Shown: positions 1-12,975, counted from the first letter of the stretch. The stretch is 64,000 nt of DNA from Styela clava (GCF_964204865.1 NC_135259.1:9372974-9436973), one strand, 5' to 3'. Notes: generated by a model from the letters alone, not told the origin. Numbers and translations are program-made.

Positions 1-763
1 TCCTGACGTTTGGCATCTTCTTTGTGTCACCAGCATACTAAGGCCAGGCTGAAATGATTTTATAGTACCAACTCTAACTAACGAGGTCACATGATCATGG
101 GTTAATCTGTATCTTTGCAAAAGTTTAATTAATTCCAGTAATGCAAAAAAGTTACTTTTATCATTTCATGTATAGATCAGTAAAAATAAAAATGACAGAT
201 TTTTTCGACAAGACATTTCACGCTACATTGCATGGCATAGGATTGCATGAATTATTATTGATATTGATTTTTAGTAACTAAGTCGTTGTATATTTATATT
301 AATATACAAACACATGGAAATTTTCTGTTCGGAGTTGGTCTTCGCATTTGTCATATTGACTGCTGAGCTTATTGTGTTTTTTCATTGTACTGATGGAAAT
401 ATGCCAAGTTTAACAATGTGCTTCAGAATTTTGTGAAATGCAGAAATATTGCAACTCCCATTTTCTTCGAAAATGCCACCTTCTTCGTGTACTTTAATTT
501 AATCACTCAAGTGTTTTATTCAGTATTCTTTTGCTAGCTTGATGTGTATTCTTAATTGAGTCAAAATGTGAACAAAAAAAATTAAATTTCTAAAACTACT
601 TTCAGTAAATTGTTTTCTGTGTGAATATTCAATTTCACTTTAAAAGGTTTGAAAAATCTTTTACATTTAAATAAAAAAAAATTCCAAAATACTATTACAA
701 TTATTGTTAAGCGTTCGAGGGCCGCACTGGAAGTTCTCTGGGGCCGCGAGTTTGACATCCCTG
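1..763 (-). mobile_element. hAT-like non-autonomous element, left part outside window
   Basis: Bases 1-150 match, in reverse complement, the internal part of the element at 40104-40654 (shared motifs such as gacgtttggcatct and tcacatgatcat). The stretch ends near 763 in a terminal repeat of the form ggccgcgagtttgacatccctg, which resembles the 40104 terminus. The copy is therefore in reverse orientation and its other end lies before base 1. It is longer than the 40104 copy by several hundred AT-rich bases, which may be an insertion or a longer family member. No transposase reading frame is visible. Confidence 0.6.
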
Positions 764-3090
764 GTCTAGATTGAAGTTGTCTAAAATATATAACATTATT
801 TTATCATGAATCATGATTATACCCTTTCCTGAATTTCTTCTATAGTACTACCAAAATTTGATGAACCAAATATAACACAGGTGTAGTCAGTGAACCGTAA
901 TCCTCATTTTTCAAAGCTGTTTTAAGTATGTCTGGCATGTTTTGTGCCTTTTCACAAAGAAGACCGCTTATGCAATCTTACGCTTTGGAATTTTTAGTTA
1001 TTTCCCTCAAGCCCTGCAGGATGTAGGGGCCATACACAACTTTACCGGAGGGTCAAATGTCTTTGCATTCCTCCATAGGTTGTTCTTCTATTGCAAACAT
1101 TTATGGAGTATTCTAATCATATTTCTTGGAATCAAACTGTCACTGATATGTCGCCAGACTTCTGATATCTCCCCTTCAGCTACAGTTGTCCTGTGAATAA
1201 ATAATAGGAAATTGAGGTTAGACGAATAGTTGAAAGTTTTGTTTTATGTCGGCCTAATTTCTTGATTGATATACTCACTATTATTGCTATTGCCTCTTGT
1301 GCTGCAGGAGTCTCACAACGCTTAGACAGGTCTGTCCACAACTTTCACATCTGTAGGAGAGGAGATGTATTAATTTCCGTTAAGAATAAATAAAGCAGTC
1401 TATATGATTCAGAATGGAAAAGCTAATAAACCCAATATCTTATGTTTTTTGTAAAAAATGTTTTACTGGATTTGGTATATAAACCAACTAATAAAGGGGT
1501 TTAGTCAGAAAATTATAAGCATTCGTGGCTCCAAATACTTGAGAGATCAGACTATACAATATAGACCGGTATGAGTGAAATTTTAGGTGAACTTGTTAAC
1601 CCGTTGATTCAATACGCAAATAAAAGTGAATGAGCAATAGTATGTTACAGCAATAAGTAAATATCCTCACTGATTAAAAAAATCTAAATGGAGGTGCATG
1701 AACTATTTGAAACCATAAGGGGTAAGTAAATATGCAATTTCGGCAGATGGCCAACTACGTACCGTACTGAATTATAAACTTCGTAGTATTTGACAAAAGC
1801 TGGCTTTCCCGCATGTACTTAACAGTGCGATGCCCGGGTGTGATATACAACAATAGTATTTACCTTACCTTTTTCCGATTTCTTTTTACCTTCAATTTTC
1901 CACATATCATTAAAAACCACAACAATTGTCGAAGCAGGCCCGAACACCATTCGTGCTATGCCTTGAAAGCAACACACATCCGCTCGTTTTCGTCTCGTCA
2001 AGTATGTGCATTGGAGCGTGCTATCGAATACGATCTTCGGCCAAAAATGCCGGAGTTGCGCATCATGTTGTTTAATGTCATTGGTCTAACAGAGTACATT
2101 TACAAAGACAGCGACCAGAATGCAATAGCAATATTCCAATCAAGAAAATATGAGATATCCATATTGTACCAGTGGAGTATATTCTCTCACGGGACAAATA
2201 TTAACAATCGCAACAAAATGATATTAAGACTTTTATCGTTACAGATGTTATACATTTATATTTGGTCTAAAGATGCACAAACCAACCGACCGAATTTTTT
2301 TTATTCATTCATTTATTTAAGGTTGTACTACCTAATATAAGTTTGATCGACAGTGCGTTTTTTGAATTCAATCGACTTTCTCAAATGGTTGCACCGATTC
2401 CCATAAGTCCGAGAAAAACGCGAGCATCAATTCTAGGCAACTGTTGGGAACTGAAAAAATTACAGTGGAATACGATTTACCTTAAGTCCACGTTGACATC
2501 GATGTAAACATTAAAAGGGATTTTTATGACACGGGGAGAGTAAAGGTAAAACGATGAACCACAGCACCACGAAAGCTAGAATAGTGCATGTCAGGTCATA
2601 GGCGTATATATTTTCTAAATTGGATCTTCTGTGCCAAGCCCCCACCAAAAAATACCCTCGCCATCGCTCAAATATATTTAATTAACACAATTCAGTTAAT
2701 TTCCAAGGCGCACTTAGCAACGCCCCCATTTGAGAACCGCTGTAGTTCGAGTTCGGAATGATTTTAAAATTTGATTTTTTTATCAGTGGCGAGAGCTTTG
2801 TAAAAAATATCCAAATGCTTACTTTTTTTTGCTTACTGCCATCAATCCCTTCTCCAAATTAACCAATCTAGATGAAAATGGGTGCTTGTGTAGCTTGCAG
2901 TTAGTAGAGAGATTCTTCAAGATATTGTCAGATATAAGTGGATGCTTTTATCTAGTCTGGTTCGGAGTAAATGGCACGAGTAAGCGTAAGTCAATATAAA
3001 AAAATTGACCCCCACCTGAATTTTGGGCTGGCTACAATCTTGTGTCGAGGGATTGTTGATCAGGTAAGTGAATTATGCTACGGTGATAAG
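764..3090. other. Intergenic stretch without a confident gene
   Basis: AT-rich DNA. Apart from one weak candidate exon on the minus strand (1869-1961, listed separately) I see no domain, RNA gene or well-formed repeat. Open frames here are short and lack splice-consistent partners. Confidence 0.5.
1869..1961 (-). CDS. Possible orphan exon of an unrecognised gene
   Basis: A 93-base open block on the minus strand is bounded by an AG acceptor at 1963-1962 and a GTAAGG donor just below 1869. It would be a symmetric phase 1-1 exon with a non-repetitive translation rich in Val, Phe and Lys (contains MVFGPAST and FNDMWKIEGKK). I do not recognise the family and found no adjoining exon. It could equally be chance open frame. 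Confidence 0.25.
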
Positions 3091-3094
3091 AAGT

Positions 3095-3475
3095 TGATCA
3101 ATTATCTCCGTTTGTATCTCCCCCGCAATTATACTCTTTAGGATAATGTATGATTTTAATCCCGGGAGAAGGAAGCCGATAGGACGGCTCAATCATGTGG
3201 CGTGGGCTACATGGCTTCGTCCGGTTACCAGTCCATGTCGGGTAGGGTATTGATTCGTCGACTATTTGTTTGACACGCATGGTCTTGAGATGGTTGAGGA
3301 AGTCGTAAGCGACCAGCGGTTATGGGAACCACTCGGCGTTGAGGACTCCAGCAATTCTCTCGTACATAACTATAGCCCACGGAATTCGAACCTATGCAAG
3401 GTACCGTAATCAGAGGTGCGATGGAAATCGTATTCCTAAAGATTAGCACGATGCGCCACCCGCCCAGTCGTCGGC
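3095..3475 (-). mobile_element. tRNA-derived SINE, reverse orientation
   Basis: Read on the minus strand from about 3475, it carries the same tRNA-like head as the copies at 10181 and 36182: a box A-like region (gcgcatcgtgctaa) and a box B-like region (aggttcgaattcc). The shared SINE body follows, with atggactggtaaccgg and a tail region ending near 3095. Diverged from the other copies but colinear with them over most of its length. Short open frames inside it are not genes. Confidence 0.75.
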
Positions 3476-4538
3476 TACCTGATGAGAGATCGCAGAATTG
3501 GAGTCGGAGCGTGGGAAGTCGAGTCGCACAGCAACAATCTCACAAGAACTATCATGATCTCCGCTCGAATTGAAACGGTCGGTACATGCGGAGCCAATCG
3601 CTTTGTACCAAATCTTAAATTTGGCGACTGCAACTAGGTGTCCATTAGTTTCTTCCGAGGTTTTTGTGACTTTTCTATAATAGAACAAATTTTGCATGGC
3701 CAAGTATTGTATTAAGCGCATAATTCTTTACACCTAAATATTAACTTTGCATTTATCAATTACACCTTTGCGACAAATTAAAAAGTAAATGGAGGGCATT
3801 ACGGAAAATAAGACCCATGTAATTAGTAAAAAATATAGCATAATTGTGTACTGCACATATGCTGGTTGAACAATTATCAGGTATTTTTTGAATAAATTGA
3901 GTGATTCAAGAGTCTTGCTGCACACTAAACGCAAATATATCGTTTTGTCTGACCAAGGTCAGACTTCCTTGGACATGCATTATTTAACTACATAAAAAGG
4001 ATATTTGTGTTTGTTTGCAGCAAGACTTTTGAATCATTTATGATAGTTATCTTTACTCTACGCATACGAATTAACCGGCACAAAGCATAAAAACCCAATC
4101 AATAGTATATATTTAAATTGCCATGATCACAATGAAACTTTTTGGAGGTATGCAAATATTAGTAAGAAAAGCTATGAAAATGAACCTAATAGAACAGGGG
4201 TGTGCAACAGGCGACCCAAGACATGACCTACCAAGCCATTTAGTGTGACCCCTTGCACTTGACATCAAGCATAAAATCCTAATTCGACAGTTTGTGTTTG
4301 GAAAATGCACTCACATGTGCAAAAATACATGTTTTTTTGCTTTTGTCGCTGCATTAAATTCACAGTTTTACCCTGATCCTTTATTACATGTCTGAAGTTG
4401 GCTATATGGCCCACAGACAAAAAATGTTTCACACCCCTGTAATAAAACATAGGTAAACTCGCACAAGATAAAGTACCATTTATTAGTAGTTGAATGATTT
4501 GACATGAGTATTGTTTCCATGCATATTTAAAAGAAAAA
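3476..4538. other. Intergenic stretch 3' of ADI1
   Basis: About 1.1 kb of AT-rich sequence. I see no conserved coding segment, RNA gene or delimited repeat. Minus-strand open frames here are short and lack acceptor/donor structure that joins to anything. Confidence 0.45.
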
Positions 4539-4544
4539 TTTATT
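4539..4544 (-). terminator. Candidate poly(A) signal of ADI1
   Basis: tttatt on the plus strand is AATAAA on the minus strand, about 180 bases past the ADI1 stop codon. Position and sequence fit a polyadenylation signal; no transcript evidence is available. Confidence 0.45.
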
Positions 4545-4724
4545 TGGCAAAAGTGTAAATTTGATTAACGAATATACAGATTGTGAATAATATAAGCATT
4601 ATAAAGAGAAAACGATTCAACCTTGATACCCACTGATCAATCCCAGAATTATCAATGATCGTTATGATTTCACATACTATGTACAATGTATAATTGCCAC
4701 CATTACCCTGCCAAAAATAAAACA

Positions 4725-7700
4725 TTAGGACTGACAAGTTATGAAGTTTTTGACATATTGTTGTCTGGCTGGCATTTTGTCACATGGTCTGTTGTGTGGG
4801 GTCCAAATTGGTTCTCCAACAAATAATCTCTTGGCTTTTATGTAGTTCTAAAAATATAGAGTGAAGTTGTGAACAGTTCTGGCAGACCAGTAAGAAATTC
4901 ACCAGGTAAGTCTGACCATCATGCTATTGCTAACCATATTTTACCCAATATACATAATTAAATAGTGAATGAATATGTGCAATGGCTCGGAAGTGTGGCA
5001 TATCGTGCTAAGCGTTACGGATATGCTCGCCACCATAACTTTGATTACCCTGAGTGGGATGGCAGGTTCGTATCCTGAGAGGAATAATTATGTGTGAGAG
5101 TATTGCTAGACTCCTCGCCGCCGTAGGGTGGTTCACGTAACTGCTGGTTGGCGGTCACGTAACGTAACTGCTCCACCACCAAGTCCATGCTTCTGAAAAC
5201 AAATAACTGGCCAACTATTCTCATACCCGACATGGACTGATAACCAAAAATGGGGCAGTGGTTTGCCATAGGGTTGGTGATTAGATAAAAATTACACGAT
5301 TTGATTATCATGAGAATAGCAGTGGTTCCGTACTGTTTGCTTATGAGTAAACACACAACTGTTCAGGATGCTTGAGTATATTAAGAACATAACATAAACA
5401 ACATAAATCATAGCACTCCGAAGCATGCAGTACTACATGAGAGAGAGCGCAACAGTGACATAGTGAAGCATTAATAATGATGCCATAAATATCATCTTGA
5501 TGGTACCTTCGTGTCCAGAGTAAATCGATGATAAATTCCAGCAGGCAAAACAATCATATCTCCTTTGACCAACTCTATTCTTATCCACCTATGTATAAAT
5601 TGTAACAATATGTATTACATATGCATATCAAAATGATATTTGCACCCTTTGGAAGCTTAAGAGTAATCTCATGAACCATTTGTATATTTGGAACTAAGTC
5701 TATCCATGTTGATGTTCAGATAGTAAAGAATCATATTCTGTTAAAGAATCATATACTGTTCATTTTACATATTCCTCACGTATCGTAACCTGGGATGTGA
5801 AATCCCAAAATACTAACTCCAAAACTCTTGAGTTATCAAAAAAATACTTAGAGGTTGAATTCAGCTCTAAATTCTGAGGAAATTTTGATGACAAAAACTT
5901 TGGTGTTTACAACCCCCTTTTAAATGTCTATTGAGAATGCTTAGCCAACTTCAATTTTATTGAGTAATTGTCAGAAAAACTTCATGATATTACCATTAAA
6001 AATCTCAAATTTCAGCTATAACTCCAGAGAATCCGAAAAAACAAATCAAGTCTCGAAATTAATAAAAACATGCTGAACTCAAGACTCAACAGTTTTATGG
6101 TCATCATATCTACAGTGAATATTATTCAGAGGCCAGAAGGTTCTCAAAATATCCTTCTCTGCAAATTATATCCATTTAAATATTCTGAATCGATCTCTCG
6201 ATAAACAGCAATATCATAATATGAGTTTAGTTTTACATCATAAAATTGGAGTAAAATCTTGGGATAAAATTTTTTCGTTGTCTCACCGAAGCATGTCCAA
6301 AAAGTTATTATCTACTGACCATATTGCAGTATGTATAAAAATATTACTTTTTGTAAATTTATACCATGTGACAATTTTTATAATTCATTACGGTCAAAAA
6401 TTGAATAACATTATCTATGAAAATTTGCTCTCATGAACTAAAATAGAATAACCATAAATTGATTGATGACTAAATAGTCATTACCATTACCTGTCCTGGG
6501 GATCCCTAACATCAAAATATCCAGATCCATCCATGCAATAACGAATTTCTTCATCAACGTGAAGGTGTTCTTCGAAAAATGATTTAATCTGGAATACATA
6601 AGTCCTACTAAATTACTATAGTAGTATTAGTAGCAAAAAATTAAAAATTCTAGAAGTTTCCAATTTTCATATAATTTTAGTAAGGTGTAGTTAAGGTAAG
6701 GTAAGAAATGAGTGCTATTGAAATATCAGTTTAATACCAGAGTTGCATTTTACGGCAAAAGCAAAACTTCAAGAACTTTTTAAAATGCAAAATATTGATG
6801 CAGTGCCAATAAAGTGTTTGATAACAGCTCAAAATATGGCAAATCCCAATGCAATGAGTAGTTCAGAAGTATGGCTAGCTTAAAGAAGTATAAAGAACAA
6901 GTGCATTACTGCAGTGTCAAATCAGATTGTTTATCGAGTCACCACACATAAAAGATTCAAAGTGATTAGAGACAAAAAAAATGACTTTAGACTCGACATC
7001 AACTAACCGTCAGTGAGCAAATCCCACAGAATTTAAATATTATAAATCTATGTGACACACACTTGCCTACCTTTTGCTCATAGTTTGGAAGTGTTGCCGG
7101 GCTGACTGCAATCACGTCTTGATAACTGTAACCTCTATCTTTACGCAATTTCTCATATTCAGGATTTTCTTCATGACCCTCCACATCAAACTGTAGAGAA
7201 AAAAGTTTTTCATACAAGTAAATTAGTGGGTGCTCCCGAAGTATGCGAACCAAGATGGCGGACATCGGAACGTAACATGGGTAACAGGTTAGGGTTAGGC
7301 AATAATTTTTTTCCAATTTTTCTTATTTTAGTCCTATTATCAGTTCGAAGACTAGCCAAGAGCCTGCCGTAGTATTTATACCTAAAATTATGGCCTAACC
7401 CTAACCTAGTACACATATTACATTCCGATGTCTGCCATCTTGGTTAGCATACTTCGGGAGCCCCAATTAGTGGATGGTTAGCAATAACTGTTCTGTATTA
7501 CACAATTCTGTGGTATACACAAGTACTTCTAAGTCATAGCAATCATACATTAGAATATTTTTTATTTAGGAAATCGAAGTTTTTTAGTGTTTAAAATTTG
7601 CTTTCACTTAATAATTTCATACGAACTTTATTCATTTAATTTTTCCAAGGCAATTGTAAAATATATGATCGATATTCACGACATAAATAGCCCCAATGAC

Positions 7701-10026
7701 CAGCTTTCACTCATTGTGGTTCTTAAGATATAAGAGGCGCAAGCCGGAAAACTGGCTTGCAGAATCCAAGTGGTTTTGAGCCATAAATCACGATCTGACA
7801 CGTACGGCGATAGATATAGTTTATACCACTTGTACTTTTTGTGGCCGTAGCCTATCCATTTTTGTATATTTCACTCTAGATCTCCATGTGACCTCATTAT
7901 CAGAAAATTACGCCACTACGTTGTCACAATCATGCAATAGTGCTGACTGAATATAAAGACACACAAACCAGAAATATTAGGTCCGATGTGGTGATCAGAC
8001 ACGTACGGTGATGTGCATAGTTTAGTACCACATGTACTTTAGTGGTCACAGCCTATCCATTTTTGAATATTTCATTTTAAATCTTCATTTGACTTCGCAA
8101 TCCAAAAATCAACGAGATGAAAGTGAAGGTTTTCTAACGAGTTTAAAAAAGAATTTTTAAATTCGAGAGCACTTAATGTAGATTTTGCCGTTCAATGTCA
8201 ACGATTATCTGTAAAGCAAGAGCCACAAAAAAGCAATTGAAGAAACAGGGGGCCAATGCGGCTGACCATCTTTTTTACGCTTAAAAAATCATTTGATTAT
8301 TGTTCTTTGGCAGCCAAGAAAGCGATATTGTCCTATCACACAGTTGTTCGTGGACAAAGTGTTGCCTGTTGATCTATGCTTTAAGAGGAAGGTGTGTGGA
8401 CACTGGACAGTGTGGTATGTATGAATTAAATTATATCTCGTTTATGTGCCTTTTATACTTTAATCAACTCTATTGTGCGAATAAAAGTACTTGTGGTAAC
8501 GCTGTCATAAATTGATTATTTTATGCTGCAGAAAAGTCATTATACGCTGAAAAAGACAGCTCTTTTAACGAGCGCGTGATCGAAACGTCTGTTTCAGAAG
8601 GGAATGGAAATTTCCAATTTTGAACCGTTTATGCTTGCTCGGACTTTGGTCTGAGCAAAAACATATACATCCATTCCGTAAATTTGGCAAGAATTAAATC
8701 TTGGCTGATTGAAATATTAAACTGCAGAAAGTATGGGACTTACCTTAAAGTTTTCAAAATCGCATAAAAAGGTACACCCAAGGCTCGAAATAACTGTCCC
8801 TTTATCAATGGAATAATTGATGGTTTGATGGACAAACTCAAGTATAACCAAACAAGAGAGATTTTGATGCGAGAGAAAATGCTTGTCTGCAGTTATTAAA
8901 TATAACCAAAATACAAAAATCGTGGCGTAGTGCGAAGATGCTTAAACCGACTTTTATTAACGCATCCTCAAGATTCGGTATTCAGAATTGCTCATTCTTA
9001 GTTAAGTCACTGCAATAAGATTCGAAAAATATAGCAATGGAATGGTTTTTTGTAAACCAATTTTGCATTACACAACAAAATTTACGAAAATGATAAGTTA
9101 CATGTTCCAGGCATGGGAGATGAAGCTCTCTGAGATTTTGAATTTATGGCACAATTCCTATTTATAGTATGATATTTTATCCAAGCATTCCGATTTAATT
9201 TCTGCCACAAAAAAGCTCGACGGCGTCGGCCTGAACGCGCGTCTCTATGAACGTCATCACTTGTTTCATATCATTGATTGAAAAATATCTGATTGGTTAA
9301 ACTTGAAAGTGAAAATTGAATTATGGTGAATACATCAGTATTACTGCTACCAATTAACAGTCTAACAACATCAAACCATGAAGACCTTGATAAAGTAAAA
9401 TTGCCCAAATGTGTGAAATATCACTCCCTGACATTTGCGGAATTGCTTTATAACACCACGTCACCCTCTACCTAATCAATAGGAAACGCTGTTCCTCTGC
9501 AGTTTATGCTTGTCTGGACATTGTTCTGAGCGTAAAGGTAAAACGCTTTTTAAAAAACGTGTGGTATTATACTGAAACACTTCGCTATATTGGTAGGAAA
9601 CGCTGTTTGTCCGCCGTTGTATATTCATATTCAATTATGGTCGTGAGTTCATGTTCATTTTAAACTCTGCATAATGATCCTACGACGAGAAAGCGTATAA
9701 CATTGTAACATTGAACAACCATCGGAAGATTTCGACAAGCCTTATTATGTCATTGTGACGTAATTTTCGAATGACTTAGTCAGGTGGGGGTCAGGAATGA
9801 CATATTAAAAATTGTTGTGCCACGCCCACTAGAAGTAATTGCAGTACTAAACGATACCAGACCCAGCTTTTGTGCCTGAATCATTATTTCATTACAAAAA
9901 ACTCACAAAAAAGTATTCAACTCCAAAACTTTTCAGTGTATCCAGACTAACATCTTCATTTGGATTTTTCTGATGAAGAAATCGTTGATCATCACTGCTA
10001 CCATCCATGTACCATGCATTCACCAT
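4725..10026 (-). CDS. ADI1: Acireductone dioxygenase (ARD), complete, 5 exons
   Basis: Exons (minus strand): 10026-9907, 7190-7071, 6588-6491, 5588-5507, 4847-4725; 543 bases, 180 aa, in phase at all four junctions. It is a cupin-fold, metal-dependent dioxygenase that oxidises acireductone in the methionine salvage pathway, in cytosol and nucleus. The protein begins [15 protein letters not shown], matching the family start. The metal ligands are visible: His88, His90 and Glu94 in [12 protein letters not shown], and His133 in LPAGIYHRF. These numbers equal those of the human enzyme (179 aa). The C-terminus [15 protein letters not shown] is typical. Intron 1 (2.7 kb) holds a MITE, a hAT fragment and diverged repeats; intron 4 holds a SINE. 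Start chosen as the only ATG giving the family N-terminus. Confidence 0.97.
4980..5275 (+). mobile_element. tRNA-derived SINE inside ADI1 intron 4
   Basis: Same family as 36182-36512: the head reads ggcatatcgtgctaagcgtt, then a degenerate box B (caggttcgtatcc). The shared body follows, with tgtgtgagagtattgctaga and gccgccgtagggtggttcacgta, and then the 3' block with cgacatggactgataacc and tggtttgccata. It lies antisense to ADI1 and does not touch an exon. Confidence 0.8.
7230..7464. mobile_element. MITE with 9-bp target duplication (MULE-like family A)
   Basis: A 235-bp palindromic element. The left end starts gtgctcccgaagtatgcg and the right end is its imperfect inverted copy, with about 45 bases of terminal inverted repeat. 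It is flanked by a perfect 9-bp direct duplication, aattagtgg, at 7221-7229 and 7465-7473. A 9-bp duplication with long TIRs fits Mutator-like elements. It sits in ADI1 intron 1, just upstream of exon 2 on the gene strand. No coding capacity. Confidence 0.88.
7790..8115 (+). repeat. Two diverged copies of a noncoding repeat
   Basis: Blocks at about 7795-7945 and 7985-8115 are similar to each other: each has gacacgtacgg, ataccac/gtaccac...tgtactt, gcctatccattttt and a final block like caaaaatca. Both resemble 10355-10490, which stands directly in front of the hAT transposase remnant. They may be the 5' noncoding part of that transposon. Located in ADI1 intron 1. Confidence 0.5.
8280..8385 (+). 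mobile_element. Short hAT transposase fragment
   Basis: The stretch tttggcagccaagaaagc to ggacaaagtgtt is similar to 10675-10740 in the hAT remnant and, in one frame, encodes [17 protein letters not shown] versus AAKEATVAYHTAVHGQS there. It follows the repeat block at 7790-8115, as in the 10.4-kb copy, supporting a second, badly decayed copy of the same element. Confidence 0.55.
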
Positions 10027-10180
10027 TGTTAATAGTAATGATTCGGAAATCAGCAACTGAAATATATCCTAATCTCTGAATCTGGTACTGCAGTACGGTA
10101 GAGTAAAGTACTGATCATAGGATACACAGAATCAAATAAAAAATTTAAATTAGAGCACCAAAAAACAGATCTCAAACAAA

Positions 10181-10350
10181 ACCGGCGGTGTGGCTCATCG
10201 TGCTAAGCGTTACAGCGTTAGGAATACGCTCGCCACCGCATCTCTGATTACCCTGCGTGAGTTCACAGGTTCGAATCCCATGTGGGGTAGTTATGTGCGA
10301 GAAGATTGCTGGAATCCTCGCCGTCGTAGGGTGGTTCACGTACCGGTAAC
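10181..10350 (+). mobile_element. tRNA-derived SINE, 5' half
   Basis: The tRNA-like head is intact here: ggctcatcgtgctaagcgtt (box A region) and caggttcgaatccc (box B). The SINE body follows to gccgtcgtagggtggttcacgta. The 3' block seen at 36182 is missing, so this copy is truncated or interrupted by the repeat beginning near 10355. Confidence 0.82.
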
Positions 10351-10354
10351 CGGG

Positions 10355-11990
10355 GTCTAGTATAGTTTAGTACCACAAGCACGGTACTTGCAGTGGGCGT
10401 AGCATAACGATTTTTGCATATGCTATTCCTAACCCTCACCTGACTATGCCATCCAAAAATTACGTCACTACGACGTCACCATCACGTCATATGGATTGCC
10501 AAAGTATAATTACGATCACCCGAAATTGGCATCTGCGCCGCCGATAAGAACTTGCTAAAGCCGGCGATCTCTCTCCTATCGTGATCGTTGCGACGAGAAA
10601 ACGAGAGAAATAGCTTGCTCGATTTCGGGTTATCGTCTGCACGTTTTGGTAGACCATCCGCATACTTCGGTGATTCTTTGTTTTTGGCAGCCAAAGAGGC
10701 CACAGTTGCCTATCATACTGCTGTTCATGGTCAAAGTTTTCACTGCACCTCTAAATTAATTTCAATTTTTTTTTAGCCCAAATTTGCATTAGCCAGAACT
10801 AAACGCGAGTCGGTGATTGTTAATTGCATTGCTCCACTGCTATCCTCTGAACTCGTATCAGTAACCATCGATGCATTAAGCAGAAAAGATTTAAAGCTTG
10901 TTCCAGTTGTGGTTCGTTATTTTTTACCTGATGTTGGTGTGAAAAAAACTATTAGAATTCAAATCTCTACCCGGGGAAACCGCCGAAACTTTTACTGAAT
11001 ACTTGCTCTCTGTTCTCGATCAAAAACATTTAAAAGGAAGAGTTGTTGGATTCTGTGCGGATAACTGCAACACCTAATTTGGAGGCGTAAAAAGACGCGG
11101 TACAAATATTGTTTATTTCAAACTAAAAAAAAGCCCAAAAAGAAATATAACCGGTATAGGATGTGCGGCTCATGTAGTTCATAACTGCATTCAACATGCC
11201 GTAGATACTTTGCCTGTTTGTGTAGAAAGTTTTGCCATAGAAATTTATAAATATTTTTTACATTTACACTGTCCGAGTAACAGAACTGAAATCATTCTGC
11301 GACTTTGTTGATATTGAATATCAACGGCTATTGCAGCATGGCAACACTCGGTTTCTCTCATTATTACCTGCTCTGCAGAAGATTACGGAAATTGAAGGCT
11401 TGAAAAGTTATTTCAATTCTCAAGAAGGATGCCCGACTCTTATACAAAAATGTTTCGACGATCCAGCGAAATTTGTCCTTGGCCAGCTCATCTACTTCAA
11501 AATTGTTCTCATTTTGGAAAAAGATAATACTAATGCTGTAGATGTTGCAAATATTTTGCCTGAGGTGAAGCAAGAAAAAATGGAAAGTGTGTTTATTCCA
11601 TCGCAAGCGATGGATAACGAAATATTATCCGAGCATAGATCAAATGCAATTTGGATAAGTGGATAGAAATGTTCAAGAATTTTTCAAGCAAAAATATTAG
11701 TATTTTGAATTTGCAGAAACTTATTGAATTTGTATTTTGTTTGCCTGAAACATCGGCATCTGATGAACGGCTTTTCTCAATTGTTAAATTTTTTTGGTCT
11801 GAAAGCAGGGGCGGAATGCTAGAAGAAAATATTAAAGCACTCGTCTCCTGCAAAATTAATGGGAATCTGCCATGTTATCAGTTTTATGACAAAATCAAAT
11901 CGAACCAAGTATTTTTAAGAAGCGTTCTTTCTGCGGACAAATACTTTTGGTCTAAATAAATAATACAAACTAATTTTTTGTGTTTTCCTA
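10355..11990 (+). pseudogene. hAT-superfamily transposase, degenerate
   Basis: Successive frames encode recognisable parts of one hAT transposase: AAKEATVAYHTAVHGQS (near 10690), VIVNCIAPLLSSELVSVTID (near 10815), VGFCADNCNT (near 11045), TGIGCAAHVVHNCIQHAVDT (near 11150), a middle block (11331-11640), and the C-terminal hAT dimerisation region with FCLPETSASDERLFS and KALVSCKIN (11690-11870). The frame is broken by in-frame stops and several shifts, so it cannot make a full protein. The noncoding block at 10355-10490 is probably the element's 5' part. No clear TIRs or target duplication were found. Confidence 0.85.
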
Positions 11991-12529
11991 ATTTAAAGAC
12001 CAGTAGAGATTAACAGCTGTATTATTTACCCTCAATGGCATGGTAGAAGTTTTAATATTATTAAGATTGGTAATAGACTGAATGTTTGCCAAATCGCACC
12101 GTCCCGGTTTTTTGTTTCAGATATATGGTAAGCCTATATATGGCGGAAAATCATGGACTATACAACTGGAAAATCATTACCCGATAAAAAAAAAGTCGGC
12201 CCTTTAGAATGGTGTAATCACGGCGACTGTTTCAGAAGTCGTTTCGTGGAAATTTGGAGACGACAAATAAATATTTTTGAACCCCCTTTGCTACTCCTGG
12301 CTGCGGCCTGACTATGATGATATATAAAATAGTAAATGTAAAGTATGTTCAATCAATTTGTTTATTGTACCAAAATAAATTTGAGACTTTATCGTGGATC
12401 TTGGAATTTTTCTAACAGAGACATCTTGAAAATAATCATAAGTGGCAGTCAATATTATCAAAACTCATTATACCACTCATTTTAAGACCACAGAGTGCGG
12501 CAGTATTTTAGAGTAGTCATGCTGCAGCT

Positions 12530-12975
12530 ATTTGTTAGTTATTTTGTAAACATGAGTTTGAGAAGAAATCTGGCGAATTCAAACCGGTTTTTTAGTGGAT
12601 GTGAGAGGAAAAAATACCACAATGCTTGCTTGATATGTCGGCAAGTTGTGTCGGTGACAAAAGAATATGATTTAAAACGGCATTCTAGATCCTCGTGAGC
12701 AATTAGCAATTTCGAAAGCACTTACATTTGCGGAAGCACTTTTCCGTCATGAAGAGTTTAAATTTTTATCTAAATGTAGATATAGAAAGACTTTTGCGGT
12801 TTTAGTAAGCTTTTTGGTTGTTTTAGCTTGATAAATGACAAATTCTGACTAATCTGTTTGCACGATAAAAGTGTTTGTCCGTATTGCACTGTTTAAATAT
12901 ACCTGGCACTATAGTGGCCCGCGACCGATGCAAAAATAAGTCCGTGGCCCCAACCTTGGACCACCCTGATCTAGA
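12530..12975 (+). mobile_element. Second hAT fragment with BED/C2H2-like segment
   Basis: In one frame 12610-12690 encodes KYHNACLICRQVV...EYDLKRH, a Cys-x2-Cys...His pattern like the N-terminal zinc finger of hAT transposons of the GTF2IRD2/ZBED type. Stops follow directly. About 200 bases on, near 12920-12972, the sequence ggccccaaccttggaccaccctg resembles hAT right termini. The part between is deleted, so this is a short internally deleted relic. Confidence 0.5.

Noticed and set aside
1813..2340. 175-codon plus-strand open frame
   Set aside because: No domain, no codon pattern and no splice partners; starts in intergenic DNA and ends in AT-rich sequence. Overlaps the weak minus-strand exon candidate.
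3098..3721. Several overlapping minus-strand frames
   Set aside because: They lie in or beside the reverse-strand SINE, which is less AT-rich and therefore has fewer stops.
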